Part shown: positions 1 through 5,320 of the stretch, piece after piece
Layout: every line of letters starts with the position of its first letter
Numbering within the stretch: the stretch's first letter is position 1
Assembly: GCA_023135505.1 (NCBI GenBank)
Contig: JAGLTA010000097.1
Span: 1 to 5,320 of the forward strand
Source: Candidatus Parcubacteria bacterium
GTDB taxonomy: Bacteria > Patescibacteriota > Patescibacteriia > JAACEG01
Direction: 5' to 3'
Length of the DNA stretch: 5,320 nucleotides
Made by a program: the position numbers and the translations under genes
The notes under the pieces: generated by a model
The model's database searches: none
The model's input: only the letters and a program-made list of their open reading frames with translations
Told to the model about the DNA's origin: nothing

Positions 1-159
1 ATTAAAGTGGTTCGCGAGATTACCGAAGTCGGGCTAAAAGACGCTAAAGACTTGGTTGACGCGGCGCCAAAAGTCGTGAAAGAGGGCGTTGCGAAAGAGG
101 AAGCGGAAGAGATTAAAAAGAAATTAGAAGAAGCAGGAGCTAAAGTTACTTTAAAATAG
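1..159 (+). CDS. rplL: Ribosomal protein L7/L12, C-terminal part (5' end outside window)
   Basis: The frame is open from base 1 to the TAG at 157-159 and encodes 52 residues beginning IKVVREITEVGLKDAKDLVD. This is the conserved C-terminal domain of bL12: the K-V-x-R-E-I-T-x-x-G-L-K-D-A-K-x-L-V segment forms the helix that contacts translation GTPases, and the end (EEAEEIKKKLEEAGAKVTLK) is the usual final helix and strand. The protein forms the stalk of the large ribosomal subunit and recruits and stimulates EF-Tu, EF-G, IF2 and release factors. The N-terminal dimerisation domain and hinge lie left of the window. The stop is normal and the tail has full length, so the truncation comes from the window edge only. 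The next gene follows after 5 bases with no terminator between, so the two are probably co-transcribed. Confidence 0.97.
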   Translation: MKVVREITEVGLKDAKDLVDAAPKVVKEGVAKEEAEEIKKKLEEAGAKVTLK

Positions 160-164
160 ATTAA

Positions 165-746
165 ATGTTGAATAAAGATTTAATAAAATATTTAAGAGGG
201 AGGCACGGCGATTTTATAAAATCTCGGCGGATGCTAATTAAAGAGAGCGGCGAGATTTTATCTTTATCTAAACGCGCGATTTTTTCTTTCCATAGAAACG
301 ATTTTAAACAAGGAGAGGATTTAATTAAAAAAGCCGAAGACGGTTTAAGTAGCGTTCAGAAGCGTTTTATTGAAAAAGATATCTCTTTATTACAAGAAGG
401 ATCGCTCAAAGCCGCGCAGGAAGAATTTATTGAAGCTAAGTTTTTTAGTTTAGTTTTAACAGATAAAAATTTAGACAGGATAAAAGACATAGAGATAAAT
501 TATGAAAGCTACATCGGAGGATTGTGCGATTTAACAGGCGAATTAACGCGCAAAAGCGTTAACTTGGCGGCCAGTGGAAATTTCGACAAAGTTTTTTATT
601 ATAAGGAAGCAATAGAAGAGATTATCGGCGAAATTATCCAATTTGATCTAGTGGGATATTTAAGGGTCAAATATGATCAAGCGAAAAATAATTTAAGAAA
701 GATAGAAAAAATTTGCTATGATATTAAGATGAGAGAGCAGGAATAA
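165..746 (+). CDS. Translin/TRAX-family RNA-binding protein, probable endoribonuclease
   Basis: This 193-residue, all-alpha, highly charged protein has about the length of archaeal translins and lacks the longer N-terminus of human TRAX. Family signatures are visible in order: RRMLIKESGEILSLSKRAIFSFHR (residues 21-44, helix 1), AQEEFIEAKFF (84-94), YIGGLCDLTGELTRKSVN (116-133), and the C-terminal YDQAKNNLRKIEKICYDIKMR (170-190). From memory, human TRAX has QEYVEA, GVADLTGELMR and LAKVENACYALKVR at the matching places. The two glutamates of TRAX's QEYVEA motif, essential for the endonuclease activity of the translin-TRAX complex (C3PO), correspond to E87 and E90 here, and D122 and E126 are also kept. 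It therefore looks TRAX-like and catalytically competent rather than translin-like. Archaeal relatives form homo-octamers that cut RNA, so a self-assembled cytoplasmic RNase is the likely form. The ATG lies 5 bases after rplL with no Shine-Dalgarno site, suggesting translational coupling. Family assignment is firm; the substrate is unknown. Confidence 0.9.
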   Translation: MLNKDLIKYLRGRHGDFIKSRRMLIKESGEILSLSKRAIFSFHRNDFKQGEDLIKKAEDGLSSVQKRFIEKDISLLQEGSLKAAQEEFIEAKFFSLVLTDKNLDRIKDIEINYESYIGGLCDLTGELTRKSVNLAASGNFDKVFYYKEAIEEIIGEIIQFDLVGYLRVKYDQAKNNLRKIEKICYDIKMREQE

Positions 747-770
747 AATTTATTATATTCCAGCAAAATA

Positions 771-802
771 AAAAAAACAGAGGCGCGCGCATCTGTTTTT
801 TT
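771..802. terminator. Bidirectional intrinsic terminator
   Basis: A perfect 11-bp inverted repeat (aaaaaaacaga at 771-781, tctgttttttt at 792-802) encloses a 10-base G+C loop (782-791, ggcgcgcgca). The A run on one arm and the T run on the other give a U-tract on either strand. It lies 24 bases after the translin stop and 15 bases after the end of the converging 683-residue gene, so it can end both transcripts. The GC loop stands out in this AT-rich sequence. Confidence 0.85.
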
Positions 803-817
803 ATTGAAAAGTAAATT

Positions 818-2869
818 TTAAATATGCGTTATGTTGATTTTAAAGATTTTGTTGTTAGATAAAAGATGAATTTTTTTATCAGTTTCGTTTACTATAAAAT
901 CTTTTAGATTATTAAATTCATCTGAATAGTATTGTATAATCAACTCGCCTTTTTTATTTAAAACTGTTATTTTTTTGCCCTCGGCATCTAAAATATAAAG
1001 GTAATTTGAATCAGCATCTGTCCAGATTTTATTAGCGGAGATTAGAATTTCGTTATTTTCAAATTGAAATTCTTGTTTTTCTCCTTTGAAAAAATTAAAA
1101 ATAGTTTTATCAGAATTAAGAACATAAATAGATCCGTCAACGGCGATAGAGATCGCTTTATTTAAATTCACACTATCATTTTTAAGCCATTTCTGTACAG
1201 CGGAAAATTCATCGCCAGTGTATGAATATTTATAGATTTGGCTATTCGCGATATCAACAGCATACATCCTCTTTCCATAATCGCAGATAGCTGAAATATT
1301 GGCGTTTGATTCAGGAAATTCAACAAGCAGCGGTTCAAATTTATTCTTTTCTATCTGTAAGCGGGAAAAAGCGTTCTCTTGATGAAGGACAATTATGCTG
1401 TTTTCAATATTCGCCTGAGACAAAGCCGTCGGAATATTTAATTTTATATGATCTATTTTTTTAACAGATGAATTTTTTAGATCAAGCGCAAAGAAATTAT
1501 TATCCAGCGCCAGCGCGTAAATCGTTTCTTTGGCGCTAATTATCTTAATAATCGGGGATTCTGTTAATTTATTAAAATTCGCTAAAGATTCATGTTCTTT
1601 AATTTCAGTTATCATCCTAGCTTTGAAATCCAAATTTTTGATTTGCTGTTGAATTTCCACTAGTTTTGTTTTCTGTTCTTGTGAATTTTCAGGAAGTTTT
1701 TTAATTAAATTTTCCAATTCAATCAGAACAGCCATTTTATCATTGTCGTTATAAATTAAATTCGCCTCTAATCTATTGATTTTTTCTTCTATTTCTAACT
1801 GCAATTCTTTATAATATTGATTATCTTCCTTTGCGGCCTTTTTATTTTTTAAATAGAAAGTGCCTTGCGCGAAAAGCGCTATAAATATTATTATGGCGAT
1901 CAAGAGAACTGTTTTTAAGCGCGGCAAGTTTTTTAACCGGTTTTGGAACTTCTTAATTTTTTGCAGCAGTTCTGTTTTTTTTTCATTCATCTTTAGCGCA
2001 ATTTCAGGCTTGTCGCGAGAGACGCTTATTGTTGGCGGCGTTGAATTTTCAACTGGTTTTTTCGTTTCCTTAATGCTATTATCAACTATATTCAGCTGTT
2101 TAATTGCTGGTCGAACAGCATCATAGCTGCTTTTTTCTTCCGCTATAATACTTTTTTCTATTTTAATAATTATGCCGGCAAACATCCTGCCGCCGTTTAC
2201 TTCCAACAAAAGGTTTTTTATTTCAGTTGAAATATTTTCAGCAGCATTATTCTCAGATATTATTTTTATCTTGTCTAGCGAAATATAATCCAAAATATTA
2301 TTTGTGCAAAAAATTAAAGCGCTTTTGCTTTTTATTTTCCCATTAATAATATTTGAGAAAATTTTAAATTGATTAGGATTGTCTTTTTTCGCTTCTTTTA
2401 TCTGCAGTATGTCAAATCGGCTTTTATTAATAGGGTGAATTAACAATGAGTCTAATTTTCCAATTTGAGAGAAGTAAAGATAATGTTTATCGTCATTTAT
2501 ATTATAATATATTAAGCCGATTAATAAATTTAATCTGTTTAAAAATTTATTTAAATCTATAGTCAGTTTTTCCCGCCTAATAAAATTATGTATATTGTTA
2601 TTGAAATTATATAAAAAATTTTCAAAAATATTTTCAATTTTTATTTCGTCTATTTCGGTATTAAGCGGTATTTGGCTGCCGTAATACTTTTTAATTTCTT
2701 GCTTAAAAAAAACGCCCATTTTTTGATTATTGCTATTTTTTGCGTTTTCAGAAATAAAAAATATTCTGCCGATTTTATCTCGTCCGTCTTCTTCGCGCGG
2801 TATAATAATTTGGCAGTCTGTTTTTCCGCCATGATTGCCAATAATAAATTGTGTTAACTTGATAGACAT
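818..2869 (-). CDS. Membrane protein: degenerate PP2C-like domain, TM helix, coiled coil and beta-propeller-like domain
   Basis: 683 residues with no name I recognise; function unknown. Residues 1-240 read as a divergent PP2C/SpoIIE-type phosphatase fold: strand IGRIFFISE (33-41), HYLYFSQIGKLDSLLIH (129-145) at the place of the family's VGDSRAYLI strand, SALIFCTNNILDYIS (183-197) at the place of LLLCSDGLTDVVS, and a final strand MFAGIIIKIEK (229-239). The metal-binding aspartates are absent, so it is probably a pseudophosphatase. Residues 245-318 form a low-complexity, then strongly basic linker. One transmembrane helix spans about 320-340 (VLLIAIIIFIALFAQGTFYL), a charged coiled coil spans about 350-425, and 440-683 show repeated short strands of NHL/WD-like type (YALALDN, MYAVDI, IYVLNSD, LYILDAEGKKI, IHLLSNNKIFKI), consistent with a propeller. 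The basic stretch before the helix suggests that the N-terminal domain is cytoplasmic and the propeller outside. From memory, Patescibacteria often carry proteins of this build. No Shine-Dalgarno site precedes the ATG. It is divergent from the winged-helix gene. Confidence 0.75.
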   Translation of the reverse strand: MSIKLTQFIIGNHGGKTDCQIIIPREEDGRDKIGRIFFISENAKNSNNQKMGVFFKQEIKKYYGSQIPLNTEIDEIKIENIFENFLYNFNNNIHNFIRREKLTIDLNKFLNRLNLLIGLIYYNINDDKHYLYFSQIGKLDSLLIHPINKSRFDILQIKEAKKDNPNQFKIFSNIINGKIKSKSALIFCTNNILDYISLDKIKIISENNAAENISTEIKNLLLEVNGGRMFAGIIIKIEKSIIAEEKSSYDAVRPAIKQLNIVDNSIKETKKPVENSTPPTISVSRDKPEIALKMNEKKTELLQKIKKFQNRLKNLPRLKTVLLIAIIIFIALFAQGTFYLKNKKAAKEDNQYYKELQLEIEEKINRLEANLIYNDNDKMAVLIELENLIKKLPENSQEQKTKLVEIQQQIKNLDFKARMITEIKEHESLANFNKLTESPIIKIISAKETIYALALDNNFFALDLKNSSVKKIDHIKLNIPTALSQANIENSIIVLHQENAFSRLQIEKNKFEPLLVEFPESNANISAICDYGKRMYAVDIANSQIYKYSYTGDEFSAVQKWLKNDSVNLNKAISIAVDGSIYVLNSDKTIFNFFKGEKQEFQFENNEILISANKIWTDADSNYLYILDAEGKKITVLNKKGELIIQYYSDEFNNLKDFIVNETDKKIHLLSNNKIFKINITHI

Positions 2870-2893
2870 ATATTTTATATAGACTAGTTGTAA

Positions 2894-2922
2894 TTGCTTT
2901 TTAGTATTTTTTGTATTATACT
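2894..2922 (+). promoter_or_regulatory. Sigma70-type promoter candidate for the winged-helix gene
   Basis: On the + strand TTGCTT (2894-2899) and TATACT (2917-2922) are separated by 17 bp, with predicted initiation near 2929, about 24 bases before the ATG at 2953. The -10 box matches five of six consensus bases and the -35 box three of six. Its -10 box overlaps the -10 box of the opposing promoter (2915-2920), so the two promoters could not both be occupied by polymerase at once. Confidence 0.4.
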
Positions 2923-2923
2923 A
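2902..2923. promoter_or_regulatory. Possible operator: inverted repeat across both promoters
   Basis: TAGTAT (2902-2907) is repeated in inverse orientation as ATACTA (2918-2923) with a 10-bp gap, placing the half-sites about 1.5 helical turns apart. The right half covers both -10 boxes. The adjacent winged-helix protein is an obvious candidate ligand, but this is inference; six-base AT-rich arms can arise by chance. Confidence 0.25.
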
Positions 2924-2942
2924 TAAAATAAATTATTCACAA
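2915..2942 (-). promoter_or_regulatory. Sigma70-type promoter candidate for the 683-residue membrane protein
   Basis: On the - strand a -35 box TTGTGA (2937-2942) and a perfect -10 box TATAAT (2915-2920) are separated by 16 bp. The predicted transcript would start near 2908 and have a leader of about 39 bases before the ATG at 2869. The background is very AT-rich, so chance matches are a real risk, but position and spacing are right and the -10 box is exact. Confidence 0.5.
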
Positions 2943-2952
2943 ATTATAATTT

Positions 2953-3543
2953 ATGCTTGAACAATTATTTGGCTCAAAAACCAGAACAAAACTTCTAATC
3001 TTTTTTTTAATAAATAATGAGAAAAGTTATTATATTCGGGAATTAACCAGAACTTTGTGTTCACAGATTAATTCCATACGGCGAGAAATAGAAAATTTAA
3101 AAAATTTTGGCATTTTAACTGAAGCAGCGAAAGATTTAGAACAAAAAAGCAGAAAGGATTTTAAGCAAAGAAAGTATTTTCAAGTGAACACAAATTTTAT
3201 TCTCTATAATGAATTAAAATCCCTTATTTTGAAATCGCAATTAATGAGCAGAAAAAATTTGATTGAAAAAATTATTAAAAGCGGAAATGTAAGTTATCTT
3301 GTTTTGACAGGATTTTTTGTCAGTTCCGCTGACTCGCCGACGGATATTTTAATAGTTGGCAAGATAAATAAAAAAATAGTAAATAAAATTATAAGCAAGC
3401 TTGAAAAAGAACTTAATAGGAATATTGATTATACCGTAATCAGCAAGACAGAATTTCTTTATCGCAAAGATATAACAGATAGATTTTTATACAATATTTT
3501 AGAGGGCAAAAAGATTGTAATTGTTGATAAATTAAAAAAATAG
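2953..3543 (+). CDS. Winged-helix DNA-binding protein with degenerate nucleotidyltransferase-like domain
   Basis: 196 residues. Residues 1-60 form a winged helix-turn-helix: MLEQLFGSKTRTKLLIFFLI is helix 1, YYIRELTRTLCSQINSIRREIENLKNFGIL (26-55) contains helix 2 and the recognition helix, and the wing follows with the basic stretch KSRKDFKQRKYFQVN (65-79). After a helical linker (83-112), residues 115-170 resemble a minimal nucleotidyltransferase fold: YLVLTGFFVSS (115-125), TDILIVG (130-136), and IDYTVISKTEFLYR (158-171), a segment seen as INYTxxSxxEF in related proteins. The catalytic signature GS...DxD is degraded to GF at 120-121 and a single D131, so nucleotide transfer is unlikely and the domain may bind a ligand or partner. 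It is likely a transcriptional regulator; the target is unknown, but the divergent promoter region is the natural candidate. ATG chosen because the conserved LFGSKTR motif begins 4 residues later; no Shine-Dalgarno site. It converges on the TsaB-like gene with only 6 bases between the stops. Confidence 0.8.
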   Translation: MLEQLFGSKTRTKLLIFFLINNEKSYYIRELTRTLCSQINSIRREIENLKNFGILTEAAKDLEQKSRKDFKQRKYFQVNTNFILYNELKSLILKSQLMSRKNLIEKIIKSGNVSYLVLTGFFVSSADSPTDILIVGKINKKIVNKIISKLEKELNRNIDYTVISKTEFLYRKDITDRFLYNILEGKKIVIVDKLKK

Positions 3544-3549
3544 ATATTA

Positions 3550-3906
3550 TTATAATTTAATTTTTTTGATTTCCGATAAATTGCTTTCTATTAAATTTTT
3601 TATATTTTTATTCGGTTGAGAGTTTATTTTGAAAACAGGAATTTTTAAGGAAATATTTAAGGCGCTGGCAACGGCTATTGATATTCTAATTGCAGTGAAC
3701 GGACCATTGTTATCAACCGCAAAAACAGCTTTTATTTTTTTTAAAGCTGTTTTTTGTTCTTTTAGCAACTTGTCAATTAAGATTAGGATTTTATCAGATT
3801 TTGCTTTTGAGCTTTTTTTAGCTACGATTTCAACTTTATCCTCTTTGATTAAGAATATGGCCGCTTCAATTTTATTTAGTTTTGTGGCGTTGATGAATAG
3901 AAACAT
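3550..3906 (-). CDS. tsaB: Short TsaB-like protein (t6A tRNA modification), N-terminal lobe only
   Basis: 118 residues from the ATG at 3906. TsaB is an ASKHA-fold scaffold that pairs with the TsaD enzyme to transfer threonylcarbamoyl to A37 of ANN-reading tRNAs. The N-terminal lobe is recognisable: MFLFINATKLNKIEAAIFLI matches the opening ILALDTS...-type strands, SDKILILIDKLLKEQ (37-51) matches the conserved helix (HSERLLPLIDELL in typical TsaB), and NNGPFTAIRISIAVASALN (66-84) matches the hallmark GPGSFTGLRIGVATAKALA. The protein ends soon after this, at about half the usual 220-240 residues; the second lobe is absent and 3' sequence shows no continuation. A GTG at 3942 would extend it by 12 residues, but those lie partly inside a repeat arm (3936-3966) and do not fit the family, so ATG 3906 is preferred. 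No clear Shine-Dalgarno site. It lies downstream of valS on the same strand. Family assignment is good; a retained function is inferred. Confidence 0.75.
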   Translation of the reverse strand: MFLFINATKLNKIEAAIFLIKEDKVEIVAKKSSKAKSDKILILIDKLLKEQKTALKKIKAVFAVDNNGPFTAIRISIAVASALNISLKIPVFKINSQPNKNIKNLIESNLSEIKKIKL

Positions 3907-3935
3907 AGTTAGATTTAAGTTGTGAAATATAAAAA

Positions 3936-4083
3936 TTGTCACCCCGAACTTGATTCATGGTCTGTGTTTGTAGTTCACTATATTGTGTTTAAGATTAGTA
4001 AAAGTATGATTTTAGAATTTATTAATTTGATTATAATTTAGTGATAAGTAGTGACAGATCCTGAATCAAGTTCAGGATGACAG
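3936..4083. repeat. MITE-like element with 31-bp inverted arms
   Basis: The left arm (3936-3966) and right arm (4053-4083) are inverted copies matching at 25 of 31 positions, sharing the uninterrupted core gaacttgattca. Between them lie 86 AT-rich bases with no gene. The right arm is also a hairpin on its own: atcctgaa (4058-4065), 5-base loop, ttcaggat (4071-4078). The left arm has lost this internal symmetry by substitutions. I see no obvious target-site duplication. From memory, sequences close to the right arm occur as dispersed intergenic palindromes in many unrelated bacterial genomes. A TATAAT-like string is present on both strands near 4030-4037 but has no convincing -35 partner. The element lies between valS and the TsaB-like gene, so it is probably transcribed as part of a valS read-through. 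Confidence 0.7.
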
Positions 4084-4102
4084 TAGGCGGGAAATTATAT
4101 TC

Positions 4103-4156
4103 GTTGGTTCCACAGCCTCGTTACGCTATCGCTCCGCTTCGGACTATGGAACCAAC
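4103..4156. repeat. GC-rich hairpin element after valS
   Basis: gttggttccacag (4103-4115) pairs with ctatggaaccaac (4144-4156), 12 of 13 bases complementary. The 28-base loop (4116-4143) is much richer in G+C than the surroundings and contains a second small stem, tccg-ctt-cgga (4133-4143). It begins 9 bases beyond the valS stop codon. On the valS strand no T run follows the stem, so it is not a standard intrinsic terminator, although it could stabilise the 3' end of the mRNA. Its compact symmetry and contrasting composition suggest a dispersed palindromic repeat unit. It does not fold as a tRNA. Confidence 0.65.
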
Positions 4157-4165
4157 AATTTAGGA

Positions 4166-5320
4166 TTATTTCAATTTACCCCGTAGTTTTTTTAGCTTGT
4201 CTTCTGCTTTTTTATATTTATCTTTTTCTATCTCCACTATTTTAGTTGGCGCATTAATGATAAAATCTTTATTATTTAATTTGTTTTTTAATTGATTAAG
4301 ATATTTTTTAAGATTATTCAGCTCTTTTTTGGTTTTTTCTTTAATTTTTTTATTTTTTTTCTGTTTATTAATTTCATCAAGAAGCTCGGTGTTCATATGA
4401 GTTATAAATGAATATTTTTCTTCATTGGGTCCTGGAATATATTTTTCAATTTTTAATTCTTTAACGCCGGTACGCATATTTTTAATTAAAAATTCTTGTG
4501 ATTTTATCCAATCAATTTTATCTTTTCTAACACTAAGTATAAGTTTTATTTTACTTGATGTTCCATATGACGCTCTCTGATATCGGGCGAATGCAATTGT
4601 ATTTATTATTTCCTCAAAACTATTTTCAAGATCAATATCTTTAATTTCAATTAAAGACGGCCATTTACTAATTATTATTGAATTCTTTTTTCCTATTTCA
4701 TTCCAAATTTTTTCTGTTATAAAAGGTGTGAATGGGTGCCAAAGTTTTAATAAATTTTCTAATATATAAAATAATATTTTTTCTTTTTCCTTATTCTTTT
4801 CAAATTTACTAGCTTCCAAATACCAGTCTGCAAATTTATTCCAAGTAAATTCTCTTAATTTTTCGCCTGCTTGTGAAAAATTATAATTATTTATATCATT
4901 TGTAGTTTCGTAAACCAAGTTTTTAAAATTATAAAGTATCCATTTATCCGCTCCGGTTAATTTTTTTTCATTAAATTTGTAATTTGTAATTTGTAATTTG
5001 TAATTTCCGATTATAAATCGGCTTATGTTCCATAATTTATTCACAAAATTACGACAACCCTCAATTTTTTCTTCGCCTAAACGCATATCATTCCCCGGAG
5101 TATTCCCGACTAACAGAGAGAGACGAACAGCGTCGGTTCCGAATTTTTCAATTACATCAAGTGGGTCAATCCCGTTTCCTTTTGATTTACTCATCTTTTT
5201 CCCATGTTCATCTAAAACCATTCCGTTTAAATAAACTTTCTCAAAAGGAATTTCATTAACAGCAAACAGCGACATCATTATCATCCGCGAAACCCAAAGC
5301 GTTAAAATTTCATAGCCAGT
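4166..5320 (-). CDS. valS: Valyl-tRNA synthetase, C-terminal part (5' end outside window)
   Basis: The frame is open from the right edge to the TAA at 4166-4168 and gives 384 residues; the ATG at 5284 is an internal methionine, not the start. ValRS charges tRNA-Val with valine in the cytoplasm. Visible landmarks, numbered from the window edge: TGYEILTLWVSRMIMM (1-16), the end of the catalytic Rossmann fold; the KMSKS signature at 42-46 (bases 5183-5197) followed by GNGIDPLDVIEKFGTDAVRLSLL; GNDMRLGEEKIEGCRNFVNKLWNISRF (76-102), the entry to the anticodon-binding domain; WYLEASKF and LLKLWHPFTPFITEKIWNEIG in that helical domain; and a C-terminal lysine-rich coiled coil (about 312-384) ending KKAEDKLKKLRGKLK, the tRNA-binding arm typical of ValRS and absent from IleRS and LeuRS. 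The HIGH motif and editing domain lie outside. A 7-bp tandem repeat inserts the peptide NYKLQITNYKF after SRFIIG (see separate entry). Confidence 0.96.
   Translation of the reverse strand, partial: TGYEILTLWVSRMIMMSLFAVNEIPFEKVYLNGMVLDEHGKKMSKSKGNGIDPLDVIEKFGTDAVRLSLLVGNTPGNDMRLGEEKIEGCRNFVNKLWNISRFIIGNYKLQITNYKFNEKKLTGADKWILYNFKNLVYETTNDINNYNFSQAGEKLREFTWNKFADWYLEASKFEKNKEKEKILFYILENLLKLWHPFTPFITEKIWNEIGKKNSIIISKWPSLIEIKDIDLENSFEEIINTIAFARYQRASYGTSSKIKLILSVRKDKIDWIKSQEFLIKNMRTGVKELKIEKYIPGPNEEKYSFITHMNTELLDEINKQKKNKKIKEKTKKELNNLKKYLNQLKNKLNNKDFIINAPTKIVEIEKDKYKKAEDKLKKLRGKLK
4974..5006. repeat. Heptanucleotide tandem repeat inside valS
   Basis: Four exact copies of aatttgt occupy 4974-5001, followed by a partial fifth (aattt, 5002-5006). 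Read on the valS strand they encode YKLQITNYKF, a 7-residue period formed because three 7-bp units make 21 bases. The repeat sits at the boundary between the end of SRFIIG and the anticodon-binding domain, where other ValRS proteins have a variable short loop. Gain or loss of one unit would shift the frame; only steps of three units preserve it. Confidence 0.85.

Noticed and set aside
1860..2126. 88-residue + strand reading frame
   Set aside because: It lies wholly inside the 683-residue gene on the other strand, mirrors its TM and linker region, and shows no family features or start signal.
2650..2857. Two short frames (63 aa on -, 61 aa on +) in the N-terminal part of the membrane-protein gene
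   Set aside because: Both are shadows of the real gene in an AT-rich region with few stops in other frames; no recognisable protein features.
3530..3575. Terminator between the winged-helix and TsaB-like genes
   Set aside because: The region has A and T runs, but no stable stem with matching arms could be aligned; any hairpin would be AT-only and weak.
3629..3925. 98-residue + strand reading frame opposite tsaB
   Set aside because: It is antisense to the TsaB-like gene, which has clear family motifs; the antisense product has none.
4103..4156. Possible tRNA gene
   Set aside because: The stem is too long, there is no cloverleaf with D, anticodon and T arms, and the length is 54 bases.
4974..5006. 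Possible CRISPR array
   Set aside because: The unit is only 7 bp with no spacers and lies within the valS coding frame.
5025..5234. 69-residue + strand reading frame opposite valS
   Set aside because: It is antisense to the conserved KMSKS region of valS, whose conservation explains the open frame.

Overview
The window is AT-rich (roughly 30% G+C by eye), reads cleanly in the standard bacterial code, and is gene-dense. Short or reduced housekeeping proteins, families recalled as typical of candidate-phyla-radiation bacteria, and a near absence of Shine-Dalgarno sites together suggest a member of the Patescibacteria/CPR. This placement is inferred from protein style and is not proven.

Left block, + strand (1-746): the window opens inside rplL, covering the C-terminal domain of ribosomal protein L7/L12. 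Five bases after its stop begins a complete translin/TRAX-family gene, an RNA-binding or RNA-cleaving family best known from eukaryotes and archaea. A strong bidirectional hairpin terminator (771-802) separates this block from the next gene, which converges on it.

Centre (818-3543): a 683-residue membrane protein lies on the - strand. It has a degenerate PP2C-like N-terminal domain, one transmembrane helix, a coiled coil and a C-terminal beta-propeller-like region. It is divergent from a winged-helix protein carrying a degenerate nucleotidyltransferase-like domain. The 83-bp spacer between them holds two overlapping back-to-back promoter candidates and a small inverted repeat that could be an operator.

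Right block, - strand (3550-5320): the order of transcription is valS (its 3' part, entering from the right edge), then a 223-259 bp spacer, then a very short TsaB-like gene. The spacer holds two unrelated inverted-repeat structures: a 148-bp MITE-like element with 31-bp arms, and a GC-rich 13-bp stem hairpin immediately after the valS stop. The valS reading frame contains a 7-bp tandem repeat (four full copies).

Working together: rplL, translin, tsaB and valS all bear on translation or RNA. The central pair looks like a regulator beside an envelope-anchored protein of unknown function. The points most worth following up are the bacterial translin beside rplL, the PP2C-like/propeller membrane protein with its divergent regulator, and the half-size TsaB.
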